This document shows positions 1 through 8,063 of a stretch of DNA of 15,143 nt, piece by piece; position 1 is the first letter of the stretch; each line of letters starts with the position of its first letter. The translations under genes and the position numbers were made by a program. Under the pieces are notes generated by a model, which was given only the letters and a program-made list of their open reading frames with translations, had not been told where the DNA came from and searched no databases. Location of the stretch: contig CAMBPA010000004.1 of NCBI GenBank assembly GCA_945869355.1, positions 1 through 15,143 on the forward strand, in the 5' to 3' direction. Origin of the DNA: Bordetella parapertussis. Lineage in GTDB: Bacteria; Pseudomonadota; Gammaproteobacteria; Burkholderiales; Burkholderiaceae_B.

Positions 1-447
1 CCCTTCATCCAGCAACGAAGCGTTGGCAATATCCAGGCCCGTGAGGTCAGCAACCATGGTCTGATAATTCAGAATTGCCTCTAGTCGACCTTGAGAAATT
101 TCAGGCTGATAGGGCGTGTATGCTGTGTACCAGGCCGGGTTCTCGAGAATGTTGCGCAAAACAACATTAGGCGTGTGCGTGCCGTAATAGCCCTGTCCGA
201 TGTAATTACGAAAAACCTGATTCTGGCGCGCGATTACTTTCATCTCGCCCAGCACATCCGCCTCGGAGCGCGGTGCCGGCAAGTTCAGTTCGCGTGACAT
301 GCGAATATTCGCTGGGACAACCTCTTGCATTAAAGACTCAAGGCTCGGGGCTCCCACAGCCGCCAGCATGGTCTGCTGATCTTGCTCACCGGGGCCGATA
401 TGCCGAGGAATAAATTCGTGTGTAGTGTTGAATACGTTGTTGGTCAT
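1..447 (-). CDS. gcvP: Glycine dehydrogenase (decarboxylating), P-protein, N-terminal part
   Basis: This is the first 149 codons of the P-protein of the glycine cleavage system, the PLP enzyme that decarboxylates glycine and passes the aminomethyl group to the lipoyl arm of GcvH. The gene runs off the left edge, so the PLP lysine is not visible. The translated start contains family-typical pieces: FIPRHIGP near residue 12, then [34 protein letters not shown] and a segment ending [18 protein letters not shown]. The ATG at 447 lies 10 bases beyond the gcvH stop, and an AAGG overlapping that stop can act as ribosome binding site. Position and spacing make it the third gene of gcvTHP, under the glycine riboswitch upstream of gcvT. 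No frame damage is seen in the visible part. Confidence 0.96.
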   Translation of the reverse strand, partial: MTNNVFNTTHEFIPRHIGPGEQDQQTMLAAVGAPSLESLMQEVVPANIRMSRELNLPAPRSEADVLGEMKVIARQNQVFRNYIGQGYYGTHTPNVVLRNILENPAWYTAYTPYQPEISQGRLEAILNYQTMVADLTGLDIANASLLDEG

Positions 448-457
448 GATGAGAGCC

Positions 458-838
458 TTAACTTGCGTCGGCGACGGCCTGATAACCGGCTGCATCGAGC
501 AGGCTATCAACGTCGGCGGCGTTATTTGCTTTGATTTTGAAAATCCACGTGTTGTAGGGGCTTGCGTTGATTGTTTCGGGCGCATCGTTCAAAGCGTCAT
601 TGAAGGCAACAACTTCACCAGCAACTGGCGCATAGATATCGGACGCGGCCTTGACCGACTCCACAACCCCCGCAGTCGCACCAGCAGCAAGCTTGGTCCC
701 AACGCGCACATCACCAACAAAAACTAAATCACCCAACTGTTCCTGAGCGGGGCCAGTAATACCTACCAGCATGACGTCGCCATCTGCCTTAATCCATTCG
801 TGTGTACTGGCGTATTTACGATCGCTAGGAATGCTCAT
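458..838 (-). CDS. gcvH: Glycine cleavage system H protein (lipoyl carrier)
   Basis: GcvH carries the aminomethyl intermediate on a lipoyl-lysine and shuttles it between the P, T and L proteins. The product has 126 residues, normal for the family. The lipoylation site is in [11 protein letters not shown], with the modified lysine at residue 63, followed by the family-typical IYAPVAGEV. The N-terminus ([14 protein letters not shown]) is also typical. The segment after GIT reads GPAQEQLGD, where many homologues have an acidic residue in place of the G or P; this looks like ordinary variation. The ATG at 838 has a good ribosome binding site (AGGAG, 845-849 on the complement, six bases away). It sits between gcvT and gcvP, with a 96-base gap after gcvT that contains short AT-rich repeats. 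Confidence 0.98.
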   Translation of the reverse strand: MSIPSDRKYASTHEWIKADGDVMLVGITGPAQEQLGDLVFVGDVRVGTKLAAGATAGVVESVKAASDIYAPVAGEVVAFNDALNDAPETINASPYNTWIFKIKANNAADVDSLLDAAGYQAVADAS

Positions 839-880
839 AAAGATCTCCTGAAAATTTCGTGAAATATAAAAATAGGGCTA

Positions 881-925
881 TGAATACCGATTGCTGAATA
901 CTGAATGCAACGTTGAATATTGAAT
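881..925. repeat. Short degenerate TGAAT repeats between gcvT and gcvH
   Basis: On the plus strand a 12-base unit TGAATACTGAAT (895-906) recurs as TGAATATTGAAT (914-925), 11 of 12 bases identical and 19 bases apart. A half unit TGAATA lies at 881-886. The repeats fill the untranslated gap between gcvT and gcvH. No function is evident; they may be replication-slippage debris or a binding site. Confidence 0.5.
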
Positions 926-934
926 CGCGGCAAA

Positions 935-2035
935 TCAAGAATGAGTCACTGGCTGCCCATTTCGTACGAACGGCAACTTACACACCTGCGCCGGTACCCA
1001 TTTACCTCGGATATCGATCTCAACGGCATCACCCACTGCAATGCCTTGAGGTAATCGCGCAAAGCCAATGGAGTAGCCAAGGGTCGGAGACATCGTGCCA
1101 CTCGTGACCTCACCAAGTCCCTTGACTGTGCGCACACTCATGTGTGCGCGCATCACGCCGCGATCCAACAACTTCAATCCGATAAAGGCGCGGGGATCTG
1201 AAAACTGCTTGATGGCCTTATTTCCAATAAAGTGACGCTCTGCATCTTTAGTCGATACGGTCCACGTCAGGCCTGCTTGATTCGGATGAATCAACTCATC
1301 CATATCCTGACCGTAGAGGTTCATACCCGCTTCTAGTCGTAACGTATCGCGTGCGCCCAAGCCACAGGGCTGCACTTGCTGGGCGACCAGGTCTTTCCAA
1401 AGCAACTCCACCTGATCGGCCGGCACGACAATTTCAAATCCGTCTTCTCCGGTGTAGCCCGTGCGCGCGACCATCGTGTCTGGTGCCACACGTGCGCCGA
1501 CAAACGCACCCAAATCTTGGGTGGCCGCTTTCCACTGCGGTCTGGCAGCCCATACTTTGGCGCGTGCGCGAGGCCCTTGCACGGCAACCATTGCTAGATC
1601 TTTGCGCGCCGTAATCGTGACCGCGAAACCTTCAGCGGCCGCCACACGTTGCATCCAGGCGATATCTTTGTCGGCCGTTCCCGCGTTCACAACAAGGCGC
1701 CAATCGGTAGGCGTAAAGAAATAGACGATCAAATCATCGATCACGCCGCCCTGCGGATTCAACATACAGGAGTACAACGCCTTGCCAGGCTGGGTGAGCT
1801 TGGCCACATCATTTGCAATCAATCGTCGCAAAAATCCCGTGGCATCCGCTCCGGCGACATCCACATTCAGCATATGGGAAACATCAAACATCCCAGCATC
1901 TCGACGCACTGCATGATGTTCTTCGATTTGTGAGCCGTAGTTCACGGGCATATCCCAGCCGCCAAAATCAACCATACGTGCGCCAGCCGCAACGTGGGTG
2001 GCGGCTAAAGGAGTGCGTTTTAAGGCAGCAGACAT
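935..2035 (-). CDS. gcvT: Glycine cleavage system T protein (aminomethyltransferase)
   Basis: GcvT moves the one-carbon unit from aminomethyl-lipoyl-GcvH to tetrahydrofolate, releasing ammonia and giving 5,10-methylene-THF. The 366-residue length is normal. Visible family features are [11 protein letters not shown] (24-34), GMFDVSHM (48-55), and [10 protein letters not shown] (93-102) with the acidic pair D100/D101 matching the catalytic aspartate region of E. coli GcvT. The C-terminal half has [26 protein letters not shown] and the terminal barrel domain. The ATG at 2035 has a GGAG ribosome binding site (2043-2046 on the complement), directly abutting the 3' arm of the riboswitch expression-platform hairpin. 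It is the first gene of gcvTHP, so its translation is the likely control point for glycine-dependent expression. Confidence 0.98.
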   Translation of the reverse strand: MSAALKRTPLAATHVAAGARMVDFGGWDMPVNYGSQIEEHHAVRRDAGMFDVSHMLNVDVAGADATGFLRRLIANDVAKLTQPGKALYSCMLNPQGGVIDDLIVYFFTPTDWRLVVNAGTADKDIAWMQRVAAAEGFAVTITARKDLAMVAVQGPRARAKVWAARPQWKAATQDLGAFVGARVAPDTMVARTGYTGEDGFEIVVPADQVELLWKDLVAQQVQPCGLGARDTLRLEAGMNLYGQDMDELIHPNQAGLTWTVSTKDAERHFIGNKAIKQFSDPRAFIGLKLLDRGVMRAHMSVRTVKGLGEVTSGTMSPTLGYSIGFARLPQGIAVGDAVEIDIRGKWVPAQVCKLPFVRNGQPVTHS

Positions 2036-2047
2036 GAAAAAGCTCCG

Positions 2048-2130
2048 GGACAGAGATCAAGGGGCGTGACATCCAGCCCGCGCGCCACAACAAGCAGCGC
2101 AGACCAATGCGACGATACGCCCCTCTGTCC
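2048..2130 (-). promoter_or_regulatory. Expression-platform hairpin of the glycine riboswitch
   Basis: The bases at 2117-2130 can pair with two blocks near the gcvT start. Block 2117-2123 (acgcccc) pairs with 2061-2067 (ggggcgt), and block 2124-2130 (tctgtcc) pairs with 2048-2054 (ggacaga), leaving a six-base bulge at 2055-2060. That gives 14 perfect pairs. The 5' arm in the RNA includes the CAGAG that closes P1 of aptamer 2, so aptamer and hairpin cannot both form. The 3' arm ends next to the gcvT GGAG. A U-run follows only after the ribosome binding site, so occlusion of translation seems more likely than termination. The pairing is seen; the mechanism is inferred. Confidence 0.7.
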
Positions 2131-2380
2131 TTTTGCCTGAGAGTTGCCCCGCGTGAATGCGGGTGTGCACCTTCGGCGCCCGTTGTGACCAAGTGCGGTC
2201 GCGGGTCTCTCCAGAGTGATGTGCTGACGCGCGCGTATCTTTTACGCATCAATGCAAGCTACGGTATGGGGGGCCTGAGCGATTCTGGGCGAATTGCGCC
2301 TTCGGCGGCATCTAGACCGTCTGGGTTAGACAGTCAATGCTCTCTCCCGCAACATGCGTTCACAACGGGTTCAGCATACC
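2123..2380 (-). promoter_or_regulatory. Tandem glycine riboswitch (two aptamers)
   Basis: Two glycine aptamers lie in tandem upstream of gcvT on the minus strand. Aptamer 1 (about 2263-2380, read right to left) has GGGAGAG, a strong hairpin GACTGTCT/AGACGGTC, the conserved GCCGAAGG box and GCTCAGGC. Aptamer 2 (about 2123-2216) has CTCTGGAGAG, a second GCCGAAGG box (2170-2177), a CCCGC/GCGGG hairpin and CTCTCAGGCAAAAGGAC (2127-2143). P1 of aptamer 2 is CTCTG (2212-2216) with CAGAG (2123-2127). A further GGTATG/CATACC pairing (2375-2380 with 2263-2268) joins the leader to the inter-aptamer linker, like the leader-linker helix known in this class. This explains most of the 383-base gene-free stretch 2036-2418. 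Tandem glycine riboswitches normally turn gcv genes on when glycine is plentiful. Confidence 0.95.
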
Positions 2381-2393
2381 GCGAAATGGAGGG

Positions 2394-2422
2394 ATGTAAC
2401 AACTGAGAAGGACTAAGGTCAA
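2394..2422 (-). promoter_or_regulatory. Probable sigma70 promoter of the gcvTHP operon
   Basis: On the minus strand TTGACC (2417-2422) is followed after exactly 17 bases by TTACAT (2394-2399). A start about seven bases further on, near 2387, would place the RNA 5' end just ahead of the first riboswitch helix at 2380. The -35 box overlaps the TGA stop codon (2419-2421) of the upstream flavoprotein gene. The -10 matches consensus only moderately, and no start site has been measured. Confidence 0.55.
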
Positions 2423-3618
2423 ACCAGCCCTCGGGCGCAGGCGACCCCTGAAGCCCACGCCCACTGGAAGTTGTATCCACCAAGCCAACCCGTCACATCG
2501 ACCACTTCACCAATAAAATGCAAGCCAGGCACGGCCTTTGCCTGCATGGTCCGTTGGTCTAGTTCACGGGTGTCGACGCCCCCACGCATCACCTCGGCTT
2601 TCTTGTAGCCGAGCGTCCCGTTAGGCACCACCGACCAGCCCTTGATCCGGCCAGCCAGCTCCCGCAGGGTGCGGTCAGGCAAATCGGCTATCCGACTCGC
2701 CGCCAGCTCTCCGAGCCATTGCTCAGAGAGTCTTTTGGGCCAAAAGTTAGCTAACAGGTTGCCCAACTGCTGGCGCCCTCCCGCTTTGGCCTCGATTAAA
2801 AGCGCTTCCATATCTGAATCTGGGGCCAAGTCCAGGGCAATCGGCTCACCCGGCTGCCAATAGCTCGAAATCTGCAAAATGCCAGGCCCTGAGAGGCCCT
2901 TGTGTGTGAACAAGACATCTTCCAAGAAAGCCGGCGGATGTCGCCCCAAACCGGTCGAAACAACCGCCTGAACGGCGAGCCCCGCCAGATCCACCAACGG
3001 CTGCCATTGCTCGCCGTTAAATGTCAGGGGCACCAGCGCAGGGCGTGGCTCAATGATCTTGAGCCCGAACTCCCGCGCAAGCTTTAGCCCAAAGTCTGTG
3101 GCACCCAATTGAGGGATCGCCAGGCCACCGGTGGCAATCACCAGGCTGTGGCATTTGACGATGCCTTGATCAGTCTGCAATACGAACTCTTGGGTGTGCG
3201 GGCTGTCGAGTCGTTTGACCTCGCTCACCGCGCACGGCATCATCCACTGCACACCGGCGTCGACACATTCTTTGCGCAACATCTCAATGATCTGTTCGCT
3301 ATTGTGATCACAAAACAGTTGGCCTTTGTGCTTCTCATGCCAAGCGATGCCATGGCGATCCACCAAGTCAATGAAGTCTTGTGGGGTGAAGCCCGCCAAC
3401 GCAGATTTACAAAAGTGAGGGTTCGCTGAGATGAAGTGCTCAGCCTTAACCACCCGATTCGTGAAATTACAACGGCCGCCGCCAGAGATGCGAATTTTTT
3501 CTGCGAGTTTTTCGGCATGATCGAGCAACACAACGCGCTTGCCGCGTTGGCCCGCAACGGCCGCACACATCATGCCCGCGGCACCCGCACCGATCACCGC
3601 TACATCAAATACCGACAC
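2419..3618 (-). CDS. YhiN/BaiN-like (HI0933 family) flavoprotein
   Basis: A predicted NAD(P)/FAD-dependent oxidoreductase of the HI0933 family, which includes E. coli YhiN and clostridial BaiN. The 399-residue protein begins with a Rossmann FAD-binding motif, VIGAGAAGMMCA (8-19), then the family hallmark ISGGGRCNFTN (45-55). The C-terminal end carries FIGEVVDVTGWLGGYNFQWAWASG, the closing FAD-binding segment of the family. The physiological substrate is unknown for the proteobacterial members; a bile-acid role is not implied here. The start is a GTG at 3618, with no ATG before the Rossmann motif and only a weak ribosome binding site. It lies 33 bases downstream of the decarboxylase gene on the same strand, so co-transcription is plausible. 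Its stop codon overlaps the gcv promoter -35 box. Confidence 0.93.
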   Translation of the reverse strand: MSVFDVAVIGAGAAGMMCAAVAGQRGKRVVLLDHAEKLAEKIRISGGGRCNFTNRVVKAEHFISANPHFCKSALAGFTPQDFIDLVDRHGIAWHEKHKGQLFCDHNSEQIIEMLRKECVDAGVQWMMPCAVSEVKRLDSPHTQEFVLQTDQGIVKCHSLVIATGGLAIPQLGATDFGLKLAREFGLKIIEPRPALVPLTFNGEQWQPLVDLAGLAVQAVVSTGLGRHPPAFLEDVLFTHKGLSGPGILQISSYWQPGEPIALDLAPDSDMEALLIEAKAGGRQQLGNLLANFWPKRLSEQWLGELAASRIADLPDRTLRELAGRIKGWSVVPNGTLGYKKAEVMRGGVDTRELDQRTMQAKAVPGLHFIGEVVDVTGWLGGYNFQWAWASGVACARGLV

Positions 3619-3651
3619 GCTGTGGACCCAAAGACGTTGTGTACAAAGCCA

Positions 3652-5913
3652 CTATTTTTCAATCAAACAATCAACGTAGAAACGCTGCGCACCTTCAGCG
3701 TCCGTCTCTTCACCCAGTCCGTGGATGTAGGTCTCAAAGCCAGGAAATTTTTGATTGAATGACCGCGCAAACTGCAAATACTGCACAATAGTTTTATTGA
3801 AGCGCTCACCCGGTATCAGCAACGGAATACCCGGCGGATAGGGAGTCAAGAGGACACCCGTTACGCGGCCTTCGAGCTGATCAATCGACACACGTTCAAC
3901 CTCACGGTGTGCCATCCTGGCAAAAGCATCGGAAGGCTTAAGCGCTGGGATCATGTCGCTCAAATACATTTCTGTCGTTAAACGCGCCACGTCATGTTTT
4001 TTGTATTCGGCATGAATCAATTGACACAAATCACGCAAACCCATGCGCTCATATTGGCGATGTTCTTTACAGAAGTCTGGCAAGATACGCCACATTGGCT
4101 GGTTGCGATCGTAGTCATCCTTAAACTGTTGCAATGCAGTCAAGAGCGTATTCCAACGCCCTTTGGTGATGCCGATCGTAAACATAATGAAGAACGAGTA
4201 CAGACCGGTTTTCTCAACCACCACGCCATGCTCGGTCAGAAATCGCGATACCAAGGCAGCCGGAACACCTGTCTCACCGAAGGTCCCATCCATGTTCAAC
4301 CCAGGCGTGACCAACGTCGTCTTGATCGGGTCCAGCATATTGAAGCCTTCCGCTAAATCACCAAAGCCATGCCAATGATCGTTGGACTGTAGTATCCAGT
4401 CTGATTGCTCGCCGACGCCGTGCGCAGCAAGGTAATCAGGACCCCAGACGGTAAACCACCAATCATCGTCACCAAACTCAAGGTCCACCTTGCGCATTGC
4501 ACGTCGAAAATCAAGCGCCTCGCGAATACTTTCCTCGACCAAGGCCGTACCGCCTGGCGCTTCCATCATCGCAGCGGCCACATCGCAAGACGCGATGATC
4601 GCGTACTGCGGTGAGGTCGACGTATGCATCAAATAGGCTTCATTGAAAATATTGCGATCCAGCTTTCGTGTCTCGGATTCCTGCACAATAATTTGTGACG
4701 CCTGCGAGATACCGGCCAACAATTTATGCGTAGAGTGCGTTGCAAAAACCATTGCCTTGGGGCTGCGCGGGCGGTTTGGACCAATCGCGTGCATGTCTTG
4801 ATAAAACCGATGGAAGGCCGCATGTGGCAACCACGCCTCATCAAAGTGTAGGGTGTCGATCATATCGCCAAGCTTGGCCTTGATCATTTCAACGTTGTAG
4901 ATCACACCGTCGTACGTACTTTGCGTCAAGGTGAGAATACGTGGCTTTTTATCCTTTACCTTACGCGCAAACGGATTTGCGTCAATTTTTTTCTGGATAC
5001 TTTCTGGCTCAAATTCTGCCAAAGGAATCGGGCCGATAATTCCCATGTGATTGCGCGTGGGTCGCAAAAACACTGGTATCGCACCCGTCATCGTAATGGC
5101 ATGCAAAATGGACTTGTGACAGTTGCGATCCACCACAACGATATCATCGGCCGCAACGTTCGCGTGCCAAACCACCTTGTTAGACGTAGAAGTGCCATTC
5201 GTCACAAAATAGCAATGATCCGCATGAAAGATTCGCGCCGCATTAAGTTCGGACTCTGCGATCGGGCCAGTGTGATCTAGCAATTGACCCAGCTCGTCGA
5301 CGGCGTTACACACATCAGCGCGCAACATATTTTCGCCGAAGAACTGATGAAACATTTGCCCTACTGGGCTTTTTAAGAAAGCAACGCCACCTGAATGTCC
5401 TGGACAGTGCCAAGAGTAAGAGCCATCCTGCGCGTATTTAACGAGCTCACGGAAAAAGGGCGGCGCCAAACTATCGACATAGCTGCGTGCCTCTCGAATG
5501 ATGTGTCGCGCCACAAACTCGGGAGTGTCCTCAAACATATGAATGAAGCCGTGCAACTCACGCAAAATATCGTTGGGGATGTGCTCAGAGGTACGTGTTT
5601 CGCCATAAAGATAAATCGGAATATCGGCGTTACGGAATCGCAACTCCCCGATAAACTTACGCAAATTCTTAATTGCTCCTGCGACATCCTCAGGCGAATC
5701 GACATCGAACTCTTCGTCGTCAATCGACAGAATAAAGGCACTAGCGCGGCTCTGTTGCTGAGCGAAGGAACTCAAATCGCCATAGCTTGTGACACCGATT
5801 GCCTCCATTCCTTCGGCCTCGATAGCCGACGCTAATGCGCGCACCCCCAGCCCCGAAGCATTTTCAGACCGGTAGTCTTCATCGATAATGAAAATTGGAA
5901 AGCGAAATTTCAT
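3652..5913 (-). CDS. Arginine/lysine/ornithine decarboxylase, AdiA-like fold-type I
   Basis: A large PLP enzyme (753 residues) of the prokaryotic Orn/Lys/Arg decarboxylase family, which converts a basic amino acid to its polyamine or agmatine. Domains in order: an N-terminal receiver-like wing domain (about 1-145), the PLP-dependent aminotransferase-like core, and the C-terminal domain (about 600-753). The PLP lysine is K397 in ATHSTHKLLAGISQAS; other core motifs are SWHCPGHSGG (167-176), DRNCHKS (262-268) and LHFDEAW (355-361). The FATHSTHKLL string and overall length resemble acid-inducible arginine decarboxylase AdiA more than LdcI or SpeC, but substrate choice cannot be settled by eye. 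A GGAG ribosome binding site lies eight bases before the ATG. It follows dcd with an 83-base gap. No antiporter gene is adjacent, which argues against a simple acid-resistance cassette and leaves a biosynthetic polyamine role open. Confidence 0.93.
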   Translation of the reverse strand: MKFRFPIFIIDEDYRSENASGLGVRALASAIEAEGMEAIGVTSYGDLSSFAQQQSRASAFILSIDDEEFDVDSPEDVAGAIKNLRKFIGELRFRNADIPIYLYGETRTSEHIPNDILRELHGFIHMFEDTPEFVARHIIREARSYVDSLAPPFFRELVKYAQDGSYSWHCPGHSGGVAFLKSPVGQMFHQFFGENMLRADVCNAVDELGQLLDHTGPIAESELNAARIFHADHCYFVTNGTSTSNKVVWHANVAADDIVVVDRNCHKSILHAITMTGAIPVFLRPTRNHMGIIGPIPLAEFEPESIQKKIDANPFARKVKDKKPRILTLTQSTYDGVIYNVEMIKAKLGDMIDTLHFDEAWLPHAAFHRFYQDMHAIGPNRPRSPKAMVFATHSTHKLLAGISQASQIIVQESETRKLDRNIFNEAYLMHTSTSPQYAIIASCDVAAAMMEAPGGTALVEESIREALDFRRAMRKVDLEFGDDDWWFTVWGPDYLAAHGVGEQSDWILQSNDHWHGFGDLAEGFNMLDPIKTTLVTPGLNMDGTFGETGVPAALVSRFLTEHGVVVEKTGLYSFFIMFTIGITKGRWNTLLTALQQFKDDYDRNQPMWRILPDFCKEHRQYERMGLRDLCQLIHAEYKKHDVARLTTEMYLSDMIPALKPSDAFARMAHREVERVSIDQLEGRVTGVLLTPYPPGIPLLIPGERFNKTIVQYLQFARSFNQKFPGFETYIHGLGEETDAEGAQRFYVDCLIEK

Positions 5914-5996
5914 GCGAACAGCTCCGCAAGTGAACTAAGGGTGAAAAGAATCGAGTGCCAGACCCGCCAATCGAACTGGAAGTATCCCGCTATGCA

Positions 5997-6563
5997 TTAA
6001 GTGCGTGGCAACGTGACGCCGCGCTGGCCCTGATACTTGCCGCCGCGGTCCTTGTAAGACGTCGAACACACCTCATCGCTTTCAAAGAAAAGCATTTGCG
6101 CACAACCTTCGCCAGCATAAATCTTAGCGGGGAGTGGCGTTGTGTTCGAAAACTCGAGCGTGACATGCCCCTCCCACTCAGGCTCGAGCGGCGTAACGTT
6201 CACGATAATTCCACAGCGCGCGTAAGTGCTCTTACCAAGACAAATGGTCAATACACTGCGAGGGATCCGGAAATACTCAACGGTACGCGCTAAGGCAAAT
6301 GAGTTCGGTGGAATGATACAGATATCGCCTTTGAAATCCACAAATGACTTTTCATCGAAGTTCTTTGGATCAACGATCGTCGAGTTGATATTTGTAAAAA
6401 TTTTGAATTCATCGGCACAGCGGACGTCGTACCCGTAGCTACTGGTGCCATAGCTGACAATGCGGCCTGACTCGTTCGAGCGAACCTGACCAGGCTCAAA
6501 GGGCTCGATCATGCCCTCTGACTGCGCCACGCGGCGGATCCAGTTGTCGCTTTTTATACTCAT
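5997..6563 (-). CDS. dcd: dCTP deaminase
   Basis: Dcd deaminates dCTP to dUTP, which dUTPase then turns into dUMP for thymidylate synthesis. The 188-residue length is normal. Visible motifs include [12 protein letters not shown] (42-53), the nucleotide-binding GKSTYARCG (110-118) with the conserved lysine, serine and arginine at 111, 112 and 116, and the catalytic glutamate at 137 in HVTLEFSN (133-140). The C-terminal tail [15 protein letters not shown] closes over the triphosphate in this trimeric family. The type with PLEPEWEGH before the catalytic strand is common in proteobacteria with the longer Dcd form. It sits between mrp (90 bases upstream) and the decarboxylase (83 bases downstream) on the same strand. 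A loose AAGG lies before the ATG. Confidence 0.97.
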   Translation of the reverse strand: MSIKSDNWIRRVAQSEGMIEPFEPGQVRSNESGRIVSYGTSSYGYDVRCADEFKIFTNINSTIVDPKNFDEKSFVDFKGDICIIPPNSFALARTVEYFRIPRSVLTICLGKSTYARCGIIVNVTPLEPEWEGHVTLEFSNTTPLPAKIYAGEGCAQMLFFESDEVCSTSYKDRGGKYQGQRGVTLPRT

Positions 6564-6653
6564 GACCGAACGCCTTAAAATTGAAAGTCGAAAGCGCGGA
6601 TTTTACCCTCGTCCTGTTACGGATGGTGAGGGTGAGCGCCAAACGGCTAACAA

Positions 6654-7742
6654 TTAGGTTCGCTTGACCGAAATCACCCCAAACTTCTCACTCAAATCCT
6701 TCGGAAGTGTGGCAATTTTTGCAGCTAACTTATCGGCTATCTGACGGTAGATCCGTCCCGCATCGCTTTGGGGTTCAGACACCACTGTCGGGCAACCACC
6801 ATCCGCGCGCTCACGGATCGCCATCGATAGAGGCAAGCTGCCCAAGCAGGGAACGTTGTAATCCTGCGACATGCGCTGGGCGCCACCCTCGCCGAAGATA
6901 TGCTCGGCGTGCCCACACTTGCTGCAGATATGAATCGCCATGTTCTCAACAATGCCCAGAACCGGCACGTTGACCTTTTCAAACATTTTCAACCCTTTAC
7001 GGGCGTCTAAAAGCGCCAGGTCCTGCGGTGTTGTGACAATCACTGCCCCCACGACGGGAACTTTTTGCGATAGCGTCAGCGCAATGTCACCCGTTCCAGG
7101 CGGCATATCGATCACGAGATAATCCAAATCATCCCAATTCGTCGCACGCAACAACTGTTCAAGCGCTTGGGTAACCATGGGGCCTCGCCAAATCGCAGGC
7201 GAGTCTTCGCTCAGCATGAAACCAATGGAATTAGTCTGCAGTCCATGACCGATGACCGGGGTCATGCTCTTACCATCCGAGCTCTCGGGTCGCTGCGACA
7301 CGCCTAGCAAGATCGGGACACTCGGACCGTAAATATCAGCATCGAGCAATCCAACGCGCGCGCCGGCGGCTTTCAATGCCAAGGCAAGGTTCACTGCAGT
7401 CGTACTTTTTCCCACACCGCCCTTGCCCGAGGCGACGGCAATAATGTTGCGCACCCCAGGGACACGCTGCACCCCACCCTGTATCGCGTGGGGTATGACA
7501 CTGACCGACACCAGCACATCTGGATCAGGCACGCCCAACGCCTTGAGCGCACTCACTACGCGCAACTGAATCTCTTGCAGGGTTCCCTCTGTCGGGTAAT
7601 AGCCTAAGACTACCTGAACACTGACGCGTGCGCCCGCGATCTGAATCTGCGTGTCTTTGACTAAGGTTGAAATAGATTGCCCTGTATTGGCATCAACTAG
7701 TTGCTCTAGCGCCGCACGCACATCTACTAGCGTTACACTCAT
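6654..7742 (-). CDS. apbC: Mrp/ApbC family Fe-S cluster carrier ATPase
   Basis: A P-loop ATPase of the Mrp/ApbC/Nbp35 group, which binds a labile Fe-S cluster and hands it to target apoproteins. The N-terminus (about 1-88) is a MIP18/DUF59-type domain. It is followed by the deviant Walker A motif SGKGGVGKST (105-114), LLDADIYGPS (132-141), IDMPPGTGD (211-219) and the cluster-ligand pair C273-x-x-C276 in HICSKCGH. The length of 362 residues is normal. Two consecutive ATG codons are possible starts; AAGGA (7749-7753 on the complement) is six bases from the second (7742) and only three from the first (7745), so the second was chosen. It is divergent from the plus-strand small gene at 7781. In many proteobacteria mrp is directly divergent from metG; here three genes lie between. 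Confidence 0.96.
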   Translation of the reverse strand: MSVTLVDVRAALEQLVDANTGQSISTLVKDTQIQIAGARVSVQVVLGYYPTEGTLQEIQLRVVSALKALGVPDPDVLVSVSVIPHAIQGGVQRVPGVRNIIAVASGKGGVGKSTTAVNLALALKAAGARVGLLDADIYGPSVPILLGVSQRPESSDGKSMTPVIGHGLQTNSIGFMLSEDSPAIWRGPMVTQALEQLLRATNWDDLDYLVIDMPPGTGDIALTLSQKVPVVGAVIVTTPQDLALLDARKGLKMFEKVNVPVLGIVENMAIHICSKCGHAEHIFGEGGAQRMSQDYNVPCLGSLPLSMAIRERADGGCPTVVSEPQSDAGRIYRQIADKLAAKIATLPKDLSEKFGVISVKRT

Positions 7743-7780
7743 CATTATTCCTTGATCGCACTTGTTTGAAACTAGCCAAC

Positions 7781-8050
7781 GTGTCCCACATCATCAATCT
7801 GCTGCGCAATGCACTCAAAACAGCACTCTTCGTCGTTGTTACGGTGCTAGGACTCGCCATGGCGTTCATTTTTGTACTGTCCACGATTTTTGCCATCGCT
7901 ATTCTAGTCATTGTGGCGCGTCTGCGAGGCAAGCCTTTCGAAATCAAAGAATACTGGAAGACGCGTCAATCACAAGGTAAATCCACTTCCGTCTCAAGTC
8001 CTTTCGCCAACAAAGACGTCACAGACGTCGAAGTGCGCGACATTCGCTGA
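7781..8050 (+). CDS. Small membrane protein of unknown function
   Basis: I do not recognise this 89-residue protein. Its start looks like GTG at 7781 (reading SHIINLLRNALKTALF); an in-frame TTG at 7766 is the alternative, and neither has a clear ribosome binding site. Residues about 13-48 form one long hydrophobic stretch of roughly 36 residues, enough for a tight two-helix membrane hairpin or a single long helix. It is followed by a basic patch (RLRGKPFEIKEYWKTRQ) and a polar tail ending in DVEVRDIR. The positive charges after the hydrophobic part suggest a cytoplasmic C-terminal tail. It ends 13 bases before the first chrA gene, so the three are probably co-transcribed. Whether it works with the ChrA pair is unknown. 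Confidence 0.7.
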   Translation: MSHIINLLRNALKTALFVVVTVLGLAMAFIFVLSTIFAIAILVIVARLRGKPFEIKEYWKTRQSQGKSTSVSSPFANKDVTDVEVRDIR

Positions 8051-8063
8051 GACGATAGCGGTC

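Noticed and set aside
2107..2406. 99-codon plus-strand open frame across the glycine riboswitch
   Set aside because: The stretch is explained by riboswitch structure on the other strand; the peptide shows no domain-like pattern.
5395..5835. 146-codon plus-strand open frame inside the decarboxylase gene
   Set aside because: It is a shadow of the minus-strand coding sequence, which is well conserved.
5914..5996. TGGCAC-like sigma54 promoter before the decarboxylase gene
   Set aside because: The required GC at the -12 position is missing at the right spacing.
6605..6633. Inverted repeat ACCCTC/GAGGGT between mrp and dcd
   Set aside because: The stem is short with an imperfect interior and no T-run follows on either strand, so it is not a convincing terminator.
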